In this document: positions 1 through 9,655 of the stretch, in pieces
Position numbering within the stretch: position 1 is the first letter of the stretch
How the letters are laid out: each line of letters begins with the position of its first letter
Source of the DNA: Azospirillum sp. TSO22-1
GTDB lineage: Bacteria; Pseudomonadota; Alphaproteobacteria; Azospirillales; Azospirillaceae
NCBI RefSeq assembly: GCF_003116015.1
Contig: NZ_LGQZ01000085.1
Coordinates: 1 to 64,000, forward strand
Direction of reading: 5' to 3'
Length of the DNA stretch: 64,000 nt
Position numbers and translations under genes: made by a program
Notes under the pieces: generated by a model
What the model was told of the DNA's origin: nothing
The model's database searches: none
The model's input: the letters and a program-made list of their open reading frames with translations, nothing else

Positions 1-215
1 TCCAGCGCAACGAGACCGAGCTGGTCATCATCGTCACCCCCTACATCGTGCGGCCGGTGAACAACCCCGCCCAGCTCGCGGCACCGACCGACGGCGTCTC
101 GCCCCCCCGGTTCTTCGACCGCGTCTTCTTCGGCAAGCTGACGCAGCCCGGCCCCGGCACCCCGGCACCGGCACGGCCCGAGCTCGTCGGGCCGGCCGGC
201 TTCATCATGCGGTGA
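1..215 (+). CDS. cpaC: Flp/Tad pilus secretin CpaC (RcpA), C-terminal end only
   Basis: The gene is cut by the left window edge; only the last 70 codons are visible. The readable part starts with a segment containing ETELVIIVTPYIVRP, the conserved C-terminal signature of type II/III/Flp secretins, which form the outer-membrane channel for pilus export. A proline-rich tail follows. It converges with the rest of the Tad operon on the other strand, with only 25 nt between the two stop codons. In most alphaproteobacterial loci cpaC lies between cpaB and cpaE; here those two genes are directly adjacent and cpaC is displaced and inverted. The family call is confident; assignment to the Flp system rests on the neighbours. 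Confidence 0.85.
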   Translation, partial: QRNETELVIIVTPYIVRPVNNPAQLAAPTDGVSPPRFFDRVFFGKLTQPGPGTPAPARPELVGPAGFIMR

Positions 216-240
216 GGCCCGACGGCACGAAGCGGGGCCG

Positions 241-1665
241 TCACTGCTCCAGGCGCAGCAGGGTGAGCTGGGCGCCGATCTGGTTGAAGATCGAGGCGAG
301 CTGGTCGGGGGCCGGGCTGTCCCAGTAGAAGTTCGGCTGCGAAGCGCAGCCGCGGTACAGGTCGCGGGTGGCCGTGTTGGTCTGGCCGATGGTGATCGTG
401 TACATGGTGATCCCGGCGTCCTTCATCGTCTGGCACAGGCGCGACATGCGGGTGTTCAGCATGGTGGTCGCCTGGCTGAAGGTCGTCGTGCCCAGCCGGC
501 CGTCGCCGATCCGGCCGTAGGCGGTGTAGTCGCCGGTCGGCTGCTTGCCGTAGTCGAACCACTCGTTGTTGCCGTCGGTGACCAGGACGACGGCCTTGCG
601 CATCTCCGCCAACCGGTAGTCGAGCGGCATCCCGGCCGGCGTCGGGTCGCCCCACAGGCCGCGCCAGCGCGGCGACAGCGTGAACCAGCCCGCCTGCAGG
701 CCGAGGTTCGCCATGGTGCCGCCGCGGTTGACCGCGCGCAGCCCGGCGATCTTGTCGAGCACCGTCTGCTTTACGTTGGTCAGCGGCAGCACCGGAAAGC
801 CGCAGCCCAGATTGGGGCCGGTGCGGTCGTTGTCGTTGGTGTAGGCGCCGCTGTCGCTGACCGGCGGCCACGGGTTGTCGCCACCGTCGGCGTACTTGCC
901 GAGCGAGGAGGGGTAGAGGAACGCCTTGAACTTCGCGACGGCGGGCGGCGCGTCGTCCTCGTCGTAGGGGCTCGGCCGCGCCTCGACGCAGCCGCGCCAG
1001 GTGGACGGCGAGTACTGCGCGGCACCGGGCGAGTCGGCGGTGAGCCAGCCGGTGCGCGTCGGCCCCAGGTTGACCTCCGCCGTGTAGGGAACGACGGAGA
1101 CCCAGAGGTTCGTCCGGCTCGCCTTCGTGCCGTAGAGGATCTCCACCAGCGACGAGGCGGCGCCGCGCAGCTTGCCGATGCGGTCGTCGGTGGCCATGGA
1201 GCCGGTGGTGTCCAGCACCAGGGCCAGCTCCAGGCCGATGCCCTGGGCGCGGCGGGCGCGGTTCTCGACCGCGATCTGCATGGTGTCGATGCCGAACACC
1301 CCCATGAAGGCGGTGGGCAGCGCGGCCGAGCCCTTCACGGTGACCGTCTCGCGGTCGGGGCTGACCTGCACCGTCGGGTCGGGCACGCTGGCGCCCATAT
1401 AGCCGTTGGGCAGGTTGGCGCGGAAATACATCTTGGCGTCGCCCTGCACGTCGGCGGTGTCGATGACCCGCCCGGCGGCCAGCGCCGCCGCGTCGATGGC
1501 CGCGCTGAGGCGGGAGCGCACCATGTAGCCGCGCGCCGCATCCACCGACAGCCCGGCCAGCCCCATCACCGGGACCGCCAGCAGCGCCACGAACACCGGC
1601 ACGTTGCCGCGCCGTCCGCGCGGCGCCCTGCGGCGGAAGGCCGTGAGAAGATCAGCAGGGGTCAA
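241..1665 (-). CDS. TadG-like pilus assembly protein with vWA domain
   Basis: 474 residues. The N-terminus has a basic stretch, a glycine and one hydrophobic segment (about residues 22-42), as in TadE/TadG-type pseudopilins anchored in the inner membrane. A von Willebrand A-like domain follows, with a MIDAS-like motif DTTGS at residues 152-156 (the middle position is T where the consensus DxSxS has S) and a second acidic motif VTDGN near 361-365. TadG proteins are periplasmic or envelope factors of Flp pilus assembly. This is the last gene of the leftward tad operon; its start overlaps the end of the preceding TadE-like gene by 14 nt, which suggests translational coupling. Confidence 0.85.
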   Translation of the reverse strand: MTPADLLTAFRRRAPRGRRGNVPVFVALLAVPVMGLAGLSVDAARGYMVRSRLSAAIDAAALAAGRVIDTADVQGDAKMYFRANLPNGYMGASVPDPTVQVSPDRETVTVKGSAALPTAFMGVFGIDTMQIAVENRARRAQGIGLELALVLDTTGSMATDDRIGKLRGAASSLVEILYGTKASRTNLWVSVVPYTAEVNLGPTRTGWLTADSPGAAQYSPSTWRGCVEARPSPYDEDDAPPAVAKFKAFLYPSSLGKYADGGDNPWPPVSDSGAYTNDNDRTGPNLGCGFPVLPLTNVKQTVLDKIAGLRAVNRGGTMANLGLQAGWFTLSPRWRGLWGDPTPAGMPLDYRLAEMRKAVVLVTDGNNEWFDYGKQPTGDYTAYGRIGDGRLGTTTFSQATTMLNTRMSRLCQTMKDAGITMYTITIGQTNTATRDLYRGCASQPNFYWDSPAPDQLASIFNQIGAQLTLLRLEQ

Positions 1666-2329
1666 GGGTGGTCAGCGCTCCCAGGCGCGGCCGGAAGACG
1701 GCGCTGGAATAGGCCGTCACGGTGGGGTTGCCGGTGCCCGTCCAGCCGCCGCTGAGCAGGTAGGGCTGGAAGGTGAAGAACACCTCGACGAACAGCGTGT
1801 CGTCGCCCGGCCGCAGCGAGAATCCGGTGGGAAGCTGCACGGCAGCCGTCCCGGTGCCGAGCCGGCTGTTGATCGGCGCGATGCCGGCGTAGGCCTGCCA
1901 CGCGATGCGCGGGCCGCTGCCCTTGTCGGCGACGCTGGTGACGATCAGCCCGCCGGCCGCGGCCGGCACCGTCGTGGCGCCGCCGCCGGCGACGCTGACG
2001 GCGCCGTCGGCGGGTTCGGGGAAGAACAGCGGCTTGGCGATTTCCTTGGCGGCGAGGAACAGCACGCCGACCTCGTTGCCCTTCGACACCGCCATGCAGC
2101 CGCGCAGGCCGTCGAACTGCGAGCCGATGTTCGCCACGTCGGCGGCGAGCCGCTGCAGCCGGTTGGCCGTGGCCACATAGCCGGCGACGTCGATGATTCC
2201 GAACAGCGCCGCCAGCAGCGCCGGGACCGCCGCCGCGAGTTCCAGCGCCGCGACGCCGCGGCGGTCGCGCAGGACACGGAGCGGGGCACGGGCGGCATGG
2301 GCAAGGGCGGGCATGGCTGCGCTCATCAC
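1652..2329 (-). CDS. TadE/TadF-like pseudopilin
   Basis: 225 residues. A basic N-terminus is followed by RRGVAALELAAAVPAL and a hydrophobic helix, the TadE-like signature in which the G-x4-E region is processed by a prepilin peptidase. The remainder is a periplasmic domain with no recognisable motif. It overlaps the upstream TadE gene by 4 nt and the downstream TadG-like gene by 14 nt, so all three are probably translated from one mRNA. Minor pseudopilins of this class are needed for assembly of the Flp pilus machine. Which of the two TadE-like genes corresponds to TadE and which to TadF cannot be decided here. Confidence 0.8.
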   Translation of the reverse strand: MMSAAMPALAHAARAPLRVLRDRRGVAALELAAAVPALLAALFGIIDVAGYVATANRLQRLAADVANIGSQFDGLRGCMAVSKGNEVGVLFLAAKEIAKPLFFPEPADGAVSVAGGGATTVPAAAGGLIVTSVADKGSGPRIAWQAYAGIAPINSRLGTGTAAVQLPTGFSLRPGDDTLFVEVFFTFQPYLLSGGWTGTGNPTVTAYSSAVFRPRLGALTTLDPC

Positions 2330-2880
2330 TTCGCGAAGGGTTCGTTGCGCACGACGATGCGCGCCTCGTAGGACACGGCGGGGAACAGGCCGCTCAGCGG
2401 CGTGTCGGCGTAGCTCAGGCGGTAGACGGCGACCTGCTCGCTGGCACCGGCGCCGGAGCGGCCGCGGTCGGCGTCCCAGACGCCGTTGCCGTTGACGTCG
2501 GTGAACGGCTCGCCCTTGTCCCAGCGGCCGTTGCCGTTCAGGTCGGTGAAGGGCTCGGGCTTGCCGACGTCGCCGGGCGAGTCGTAGGCCAGCACGCGGA
2601 CGTCCACCTTCGTCGCGTCCACGTAGGGCATCACCGACTGCCGCACGACGGCGGCCAGCTGCGCCTCTCGCGTCGTGCCGGCGGGCGGTGCCGCGCCGGT
2701 GATGCCGACGCGCGACGCCTCGCGCGCCGCGAAGTCCAGGCTGGCCTGGATCGCCAGCCGCAGCCCGTACTCGAAGAACGCCACCGCCGTGAGGATGAGG
2801 ACGGGGGCCAGCAGCCCGAACTCCAGCGCCGTGCTGCCGCGCCGGCCGGCGAGCGCCCGGCGGATCATCATCGGAATCAT
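2326..2880 (-). CDS. TadE-like pseudopilin with calcium-binding-type insert
   Basis: 184 residues; start chosen at the ATG that overlaps the TadC stop in an ATGA arrangement. The N-terminus carries RRGSTALEFGLLAPVLIL, the TadE processing and membrane signature. Between about residues 110 and 140 are two near-identical acidic repeats, DLNGNGRWDKGEPF and DVNGNGVWDADRG. Their D-x-N-G-N-G-x-W-D pattern resembles EF-hand-like or thrombospondin-type-3 calcium loops. This suggests, as an inference, that the periplasmic part binds Ca2+. It belongs to the tightly overlapping tad operon. Confidence 0.82.
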   Translation of the reverse strand: MIPMMIRRALAGRRGSTALEFGLLAPVLILTAVAFFEYGLRLAIQASLDFAAREASRVGITGAAPPAGTTREAQLAAVVRQSVMPYVDATKVDVRVLAYDSPGDVGKPEPFTDLNGNGRWDKGEPFTDVNGNGVWDADRGRSGAGASEQVAVYRLSYADTPLSGLFPAVSYEARIVVRNEPFAK

Positions 2881-3842
2881 GGCAGCGCCCCCGCCTGCAC
2901 GCCCGGCATCATGTGCAGCGCATCCAGCACCGCCGGGCCGCCGACCACGATGAACACGCAGGGCAGGATGAACAGGATCATCGGCAGGGTGATGAACACC
3001 GGCAGTCTGGCGGCCCGCGCCTCGAACCGCACCATGCGCTCGGCGCGCAGCTCGGCGGAGATGACGCGCAACGCCTGGCTCAGCGGCGTGCCGTAGCGGA
3101 TCGCCTGGGCCAGCATGCCGGTGAAGCTGCGCACGCCCTCCAGCGGCAGCCGCTCGGCCATGTTGGACAGCGCCTGGGCGCGGTCGGGCAGCACGCGCAT
3201 CTCGGCCGCCAGCTTGGCGAGCTCCTGGCCCAGCTCCGGGTGGGCGTGGCCGATCTCGCGCGCCACGCGGGCGACCGCCACGTCGAAGCCGAGGCCCGCC
3301 TCGCCGCAGATGACCAGCAGGTCGAGCGCGTCGGGCATGCCGCGGTCGATGGCCTCCAGCCGGCGCTTGCGCCGCCGCGCCACCAGCAGGTCCGGGCCGC
3401 GCCAGCCGGCCAGCGCCGCCGCGGTGTAGACGCCCAGCGCCGCCACCAGGCCCGGCGGCACCGCCCGGCCGTGCAGCCACAGGTGCGCCAGACCGAGGCC
3501 GAGGACCGCCAGCAGCGACTTCAGCCCGACGAAGCCGGCCAGCGCCCGCGGGTGGCCGAGGCCGGCGGCGGCCAGCATCAGCGCCATGCGCGCCGCCTCG
3601 TCGCGGCCGACCAGCACGCTGGCGGCCACCGCCTCGCCCAGGCGCGCCAGCACGCCGGACAGGCTGCCGCCGCGCGCCGCCGGCGCCGCGTCGATGCGGC
3701 CGCGGGCGCGATCGATGCGGGCGCCGAAGCGGCGGCGGTCGCCGGCCAGGACGAAACCGGCCAGCGACAGCGCGAAGATCAGGCCGGCACCGGCCAGCAC
3801 CAGCAGCACGGCCTGCGGGCCAAGGGTGGACAGCGCGCTCAT
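2877..3842 (-). CDS. tadC: Flp pilus inner-membrane platform protein TadC
   Basis: 321 residues. The start is the ATG overlapping the TadB stop by 4 nt. An N-terminal hydrophobic helix is followed by a cytoplasmic region, a pair of hydrophobic segments, a GspF-type T2SSF domain (containing GMPDALDLLVICGEAGLG and, further on, LPLEGVRSFTGMLAQAIRYG) and a C-terminal membrane helix (VFITLPMILFILPCVFIVVG). TadC pairs with TadB to form the inner-membrane platform that couples the CpaF ATPase to pilin polymerisation. Gene order and overlaps with TadB and TadE support the call. Confidence 0.92.
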   Translation of the reverse strand: MSALSTLGPQAVLLVLAGAGLIFALSLAGFVLAGDRRRFGARIDRARGRIDAAPAARGGSLSGVLARLGEAVAASVLVGRDEAARMALMLAAAGLGHPRALAGFVGLKSLLAVLGLGLAHLWLHGRAVPPGLVAALGVYTAAALAGWRGPDLLVARRRKRRLEAIDRGMPDALDLLVICGEAGLGFDVAVARVAREIGHAHPELGQELAKLAAEMRVLPDRAQALSNMAERLPLEGVRSFTGMLAQAIRYGTPLSQALRVISAELRAERMVRFEARAARLPVFITLPMILFILPCVFIVVGGPAVLDALHMMPGVQAGALP

Positions 3843-4813
3843 GCGAGGATCTTCCGGATCATGGCCTGCATGGTCAGCAGGCCGAGGCCGAGGCTGAACG
3901 CCGCCAGACCCAGCAGCATCTTGCCGTCCGGCGTGGTGAACAGCCGCATCACGTAGGCCGGGCTCAGCACGTACAGGCTGCCCATGGCGACGAACGGCAG
4001 GGCGGCCAGCACCCAGACGGAGGTGCGCGCCTCCGCCGACAGCGCGTAGCCGCGCTGGCGCAGCGCGCGCCGCTTGCGGATGACGTCGGCGAGCTGGCCC
4101 AGCGTCTCCGCCAGATCGCCGCCGGTCTCGCGCTGGAGCACCACGGCCACCACGAAGAAGCGGTATTCCGGCAGGCCGCTGCGTTCGGCCAGCCGCCACA
4201 GCGCGGCCTCCAGGTCGACGCCGACCGCCACCTCGTCGGCGACGCGGCGGAACTCCGGCCCGGTGGGGGCGGGCATGGAATCGGCCAGCGCCCGCATGGA
4301 TTCCGCCACCGGGATGCCCGAGCGGATCGCCCGCACCACCAGCCCGACGGCGTCGGGCAGCTGGTCGAGCAGCCGCGCCACCGTCCGCCGCTGCGCCCAC
4401 GTGAAGCGCCAGCGCGCCGCCCCCAGCGCCGCCGCCCCGGCGGCCAGCAGGCCGAGCGGCAGCGGCAGCCCGGCGAACACGGCGGTGACCCACAGGGCCG
4501 CGGCGGCGGCGGCGACCGCCAGCGCGGCGGCGATCCAGCAAGCGCCTCCACCGGTGTCCACCAGCGGACCGTCGATGCCCAGCGCCCGCTCCAGCAGGCC
4601 GCGCAGGCTGCGGCGCTTGGCGGTGCGACGCAGCGTGATGTCCCCGACCGAAGTCTGCGCGGCGTCCGCGGACCCGCGCAGGCCGTGCAGCGCGGCGATC
4701 CGCCGGTCGAGCGCCGCGCGCCGCCGCTGCCCCACGATCGTGCCGACGGCGGCGCCCAGCGTGCCGGTCGCGAGCGCGGCGAACAGGAGCTGGAGGAGCA
4801 GGCGGCTGTCCAT
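3839..4813 (-). CDS. tadB: Flp pilus inner-membrane platform protein TadB
   Basis: 324 residues with an N-terminal membrane helix, a pair of hydrophobic segments around residues 95-135, a T2SSF domain (QLPDAVGLVVRAIRSG and RETGGDLAETLGQLADVIR are characteristic) and a C-terminal helix. It partners TadC as the platform of the Flp secretion motor. It lies 6 nt downstream of cpaF and overlaps tadC by 4 nt, the standard order in this family of loci. Confidence 0.93.
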   Translation of the reverse strand: MDSRLLLQLLFAALATGTLGAAVGTIVGQRRRAALDRRIAALHGLRGSADAAQTSVGDITLRRTAKRRSLRGLLERALGIDGPLVDTGGGACWIAAALAVAAAAAALWVTAVFAGLPLPLGLLAAGAAALGAARWRFTWAQRRTVARLLDQLPDAVGLVVRAIRSGIPVAESMRALADSMPAPTGPEFRRVADEVAVGVDLEAALWRLAERSGLPEYRFFVVAVVLQRETGGDLAETLGQLADVIRKRRALRQRGYALSAEARTSVWVLAALPFVAMGSLYVLSPAYVMRLFTTPDGKMLLGLAAFSLGLGLLTMQAMIRKILA

Positions 4814-4819
4814 GGCCCC

Positions 4820-6207
<1,388 letters not shown>

Positions 6208-6211
<4 letters not shown>

Positions 6212-7410
6212 GCCGCGGCCCCCCGGCGGCCGAGCAGCCGCCGCACCAGCCCCGGCCGGGTGGCGGCGCGGCCGGTGACCGCCTGCGCCAGCCCCGCCAC
6301 CGAGGCGCGGAAGGCGCGGCAGTCCTGCACCGCGATGCGGCCCAGCGCGGCGGCCTGCGCCAGCGGCTTCGGCTGCCACGCCACCGCGTGGTCGGGGACG
6401 CCGCCCAGCGCCTTGCGCAGGTCGGCGGCGGCCAGCTCGCCCGGCGCACCCTTGCGGTTCAGGACGGTCAGCGTCTTGTGGCCGATGCCGTCGAAGGCGG
6501 CGCGCAGGCGCACCACGTCGCGGGCTGCCGCCAGGCTGCCGTCGCAGACCAGCAGGCGCAGCCCGGCCCGGTCGATCACCGCGCGCCCCGACGGCGCCAG
6601 CGCCCGCGGCACGTCCACCACCACATAGTGGTAGCGGCGCTGCAGCTTCTCGATCAGCCCCAGCAGCGCGTCGGTGCGCGTCTCGACGCGCTCGCTCATC
6701 GGCTCCTCGCAGGCCAGCACGTCCAGCCGCTCCGACGCGGCGTGCAGCGCGCGCGACAGGAACACCTCGTCCACCCGCTCCGGGCTCTCCAGCGCCTCGC
6801 GCAGGCCGCGGCCGGGCGGCAGGTTGAGCAGGAAGGCCGCCGTGCCGGCGTGCACGTCCAGGTCGACCAGCGCCACCCGGCGCCGCTCGACGTCCGCCAG
6901 GTACGAGGCGAGGTTGACCGCCAGCGTCGTGGTGCCGACGCCGCCGCGCGCGCCGAACACCGCGATCAGGTTGCCGCGCCGGCCCGGCGCCGCTGCGGCC
7001 GGCGCCGCCTCGCCCATGATCGCCGCGGCGACCAGATCGGCCTTCAGCGGCTTGAACAGGTACTCCGCCACGCCGAGCTGCTTCAGCTGGCGGTACAGGC
7101 CGATGTCGTTGGCCTCGCCGATGGCGATAACGCGCACGTTCGGCTCGCACACCGCCGCGAGGTTCTCCAGGGCGGAGACCGGCAGCTCGATGCCGCCGAT
7201 ATCCACCAGCAGCACATCCGGCGAGCGCTCCTTCTGCAGGTCGCGGGTGGCGGTGCGGACGTCGCCGCGGCGCACCTCGACGCTGCCCGCCCAGTCCTCG
7301 GCCGCCCGGCGCACCGCCGCGTCGGACGCGGCGTCGCCGAGATAGGCGTACAGGCGCAGCGGGCGGGACATGGACGCCGCCGGATCGGCCTTCGACATCG
7401 TCGTCTCCAT
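6208..7410 (-). CDS. cpaE: Pilus assembly protein CpaE (TadZ-like ATPase)
   Basis: 400 residues. The N-terminal third resembles a response-regulator receiver fold (PDVLLVDIGG then LFKPLKADL) but need not be phosphorylated. The C-terminal two thirds are a MinD/ParA-type P-loop with the deviant Walker A GARGGVGTTT at residues 153-162 and the A' motif RRVALVDLDVHAG. The usual ParA lysine in GxGK is replaced (GVGTTT), as is common in CpaE/TadZ. CpaE/TadZ localises the pilus machine at the pole. The stop overlaps the cpaF start by 4 nt, and only 4 nt separate it from cpaB. Alternative starts lie 12 and 39 nt downstream. Confidence 0.93.
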
Positions 7411-7414
7411 GGCG

Positions 7415-8290
7415 TCAGCCCCCCGTATGGCTCCCGGTGTGAATGGTGCGCTGCGACCCGCGGACGATCAGCATGCCGGTGCCGTCGCGCGACGGCTCGG
7501 GCTTGGCGGCGCGGCGGGCACCCAGCGCGGGCGACACCTCCTCGGCCCAGGTGGAGGACACGTCGGCCTCGGGCGGCTGAACGGCCTCCGTCGCGCCGAG
7601 GCTGCGCAGCACCAGCGACAGCCGGCCGAGGCCGGAGGCGACGGCGATGGCCTCCGCCTGCTTGGCGGTCACCTCCAACGACACGGTGCGCGGCACCGCC
7701 GGGGCGCCGGTGTTGCGGTCGACCGCCGCGTCGCCCAGGTGCTGGTCGATGGACAGCACGCGCAGGTCGCGCAGCAGCGTCTCGCCCACCGCGCCGCGGC
7801 CGGGGGCGGCGCTGTCCTTGTCGAAGGTCTGGGCGAGGATCAGGTCCACCCGGTCGCCGGGAGAGATCAGGCCGCTCGCCGCGCTGACCGCGTCCACCGC
7901 CACGGCGACGGCGCGCTTTCCCGGCGTCAGCACCGCGGCCAGGAAGCCGCGCTCGTTCGGCAGGACCAGCTGGCCGAGCACCAGCGGCTCGCCCGCCACG
8001 AAGGGCCGGCGGTTGACGGCGCCGACCGCCTCGGCGGTCGTCCGGCCGCGCTCGATATAGCCTTCCGGCACGCCCTTGAGCGGCCAGTCCTCCCAGCGCA
8101 CGTCCTCGGGCCGCAGCAGCGTGCCGGTCGGCAGCGCCCGCGCCGCGACCAGGATGGCGGAACGCGCCGGGACCGCCGGCTCGGCCACCGCCACCGGCAC
8201 CGGCTCGCCGGAGGGGAGGTTGAGCACCACCACGCCCACCGCCCCCAACGACATCACCATGAGCAGAAGGAAGAGCACACGCAGAAGCAT
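7415..8290 (-). CDS. cpaB: Flp pilus assembly protein CpaB (RcpC)
   Basis: 291 residues; start placed at the ATG before LLRVLFLLLMVMSLGAVG, a single N-terminal membrane/signal segment. An SAF domain follows (ARALPTGTLLRPEDVRWEDWP) and then a Flp pilus CpaB/RcpC domain (RAVAVAVDAVSAASGLISPGD). CpaB lies in the periplasm and stabilises the secretin. It is followed immediately by cpaE; the expected cpaC between them is missing and is found on the opposite strand at the window start. Confidence 0.92.
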   Translation of the reverse strand: MLLRVLFLLLMVMSLGAVGVVVLNLPSGEPVPVAVAEPAVPARSAILVAARALPTGTLLRPEDVRWEDWPLKGVPEGYIERGRTTAEAVGAVNRRPFVAGEPLVLGQLVLPNERGFLAAVLTPGKRAVAVAVDAVSAASGLISPGDRVDLILAQTFDKDSAAPGRGAVGETLLRDLRVLSIDQHLGDAAVDRNTGAPAVPRTVSLEVTAKQAEAIAVASGLGRLSLVLRSLGATEAVQPPEADVSSTWAEEVSPALGARRAAKPEPSRDGTGMLIVRGSQRTIHTGSHTGG

Positions 8291-8301
8291 GTTCCACCCC
8301 G

Positions 8302-8832
8302 TCAAGAGGGTTGCGCCAGCAGCGTCAAGGCGGCCGTGGCGATGGCGACGCCGTAGGGCAGGCCGGCACCGCGCCGGATGCGCCGCCGCTCCGCCGCCAG
8401 CACCACCGCGCAGCGGTGCCGCCAGCGCCCGGTTGCCTTGCCCGGCATGGGGCAGCGTTGCGCAGGGAGACGGCGCAGCACGGCGCGCGCCATCAGGTAG
8501 CCGGCCGCCAGCACCCCGCCGGCGAGCGCCGTCAGCAGAAGAAGGTCCGGCGTGCGCCCGGCGCCCAGCAGAACGGCGCTGGCCGCCGCCAGCTTGATGT
8601 CGCCGCCGCCCAGCGCGCCGCCGGCGACGACCGCCAGGCCGATGAACACCGCCAGCCCGGCGCCGAGGGCGCCCCACGGCAGCCCCGGCCCCGCCAGGAG
8701 GGCGACACCGACGCCCACCGCCAGCAGGGCGACGGGCGCCCGGTCGGGAATGATGCGCGCGGCGACGTCGCAGAACGCCGCGCCGAGATAGACGGGGGTG
8801 ACGGCCATCAGGATCGCGTCGGCGGGTGTCAT
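8302..8832 (-). CDS. cpaA: Prepilin peptidase CpaA (TadV)
   Basis: 176 residues, almost entirely hydrophobic, consistent with a small A24-family aspartic prepilin peptidase. The two catalytic aspartates are visible: an N-terminal Asp within AAFCDVAARIIPDR and the GxGD-type motif in ALGGGDIKLAAA. It would process the Flp pilins encoded just upstream and the TadE-like pseudopilins downstream. The C-terminal part after the last helix is more basic than usual. It is the first enzyme gene of the operon, 40 nt after the pilin gene. Confidence 0.9.
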   Translation of the reverse strand: MTPADAILMAVTPVYLGAAFCDVAARIIPDRAPVALLAVGVGVALLAGPGLPWGALGAGLAVFIGLAVVAGGALGGGDIKLAAASAVLLGAGRTPDLLLLTALAGGVLAAGYLMARAVLRRLPAQRCPMPGKATGRWRHRCAVVLAAERRRIRRGAGLPYGVAIATAALTLLAQPS

Positions 8833-8872
8833 GGAGAGCCCTCCCTTGCCGCGGTCCCTCGGCCGTCCCGTC

Positions 8873-9070
8873 CTAATTGATGCCGGCGGCGGTGCTGGTC
8901 AGCTTGCCGCTGATCCCGCTGACGACGCTTTCCAGGCTGGCGCCCATGTTGGCCATCGCGGTGATGATCGCCACCGCCGCCAGGGCCGCCACCAGACCGT
9001 ATTCCAGCGCCGTCACGCCGCGCCGGTCCGACAGGGCGCGCACCAGGCGCATGAAGCTGCGGGTCTTCAT
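8873..9070 (-). CDS. Flp/Fap-type pilin (copy 1)
   Basis: 65 residues. A short basic leader is followed by DRRGVTALEYGLVAALAAVAI, the Flp prepilin signature: cleavage after the Gly, with Glu and Tyr at +5 and +6, then the hydrophobic assembly helix. A GAGG Shine-Dalgarno sequence lies 8 nt before the ATG. It is a near paralogue of the next upstream gene: the leader core and helix are almost identical and only the short C-terminal tails differ. One of the two is probably the major pilin. Confidence 0.93.
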   Translation of the reverse strand: MKTRSFMRLVRALSDRRGVTALEYGLVAALAAVAIITAMANMGASLESVVSGISGKLTSTAAGIN

Positions 9071-9123
9071 GTCGTCCGCCTCGTCGGGTTCTTTAAAAGA
9101 GGGTCGTGGGAAGGGCCGCCGCC

Positions 9124-9348
9124 CTACTTGATGCTGCCGGCGGTGGTGGTGAGCTTGGTGTTGATGGCCGTGAACGTGCTGGTCAGGCCGCCGCTGAAGC
9201 TGTTCATCGCCGTGATGATCGCCACCGCGGCCAGCGCCGCCACGAGGCCGTACTCCAGAGCGGTGACGCCGCGCCGGTCGGACAGGGCGCGGACCACCGA
9301 ACGGAGACCCGGAACGCGCGCCGCGTGGGCAAAGAGCATCGTCTTCAT
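9124..9348 (-). CDS. Flp/Fap-type pilin (copy 2, first gene of the operon)
   Basis: 74 residues with the start at 9348. An in-frame ATG six bases upstream exists, but its Shine-Dalgarno spacing would be only 3 nt, whereas the chosen start has the same spacing and sequence (GAGGCGGA-GAC before ATGAAG) as the paralogous pilin downstream. It contains DRRGVTALEYGLVAALAAVAI followed by a longer Ser/Thr-rich tail. It leads the tad operon, so its promoter should lie in the 300 bases upstream. Confidence 0.92.
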   Translation of the reverse strand: MKTMLFAHAARVPGLRSVVRALSDRRGVTALEYGLVAALAAVAIITAMNSFSGGLTSTFTAINTKLTTTAGSIK

Positions 9349-9655
9349 GTCCATCCGCCTCTTCGTTTGCGATGAAGGAAAATCCCGTCGGGATCGCCCC
9401 GGACCCTTCGGCTTAATGTGCCGCCGTGCTCCCGATACGCAAAAGATGAGCAAAATGCCTGGAAGTGGCAAACTGGCGGACGGATATCCCCTAAGGAGGT
9501 GGTGGATAGTAACCCTTCACGGACGCCGCCGTTGCACGGCCAACCAACTGGAATTCCCTGGCCTTTGCACTGGAGGGCCGTTCGTCCGGCCCCGTCGGGA
9601 CGTTCGGAGTCTTTGAGATTACGCCGGAATGAGGGGCGGTCCCGCCCGAAGGATT
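9349..9655. promoter_or_regulatory. Intergenic region carrying the tad operon promoter
   Basis: About 300 nt between the first pilin gene and the end of the TPR lipoprotein gene, both leftward. The pilin promoter must lie here, but I could not recognise a convincing sigma-70 or sigma-54 site. A short palindrome (ATCCCGTCGGGAT near 9383-9395) lies in the likely 5' leader. A perfect anti-Shine-Dalgarno match, TAAGGAGGT, occurs at 9492-9500 on the + strand without a believable gene behind it. Confidence 0.4.

Noticed and set aside
9492-9500. Perfect anti-Shine-Dalgarno match TAAGGAGGT on the + strand
   Set aside because: The only following start is a GTG one base away, leading into an antisense frame through the TPR lipoprotein gene. 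No coding evidence.
9349-9655. Sigma-54 promoter for the tad operon
   Set aside because: TGGC and TTGC-like words occur, but none has the fixed GG-N10-GC spacing on the correct strand.
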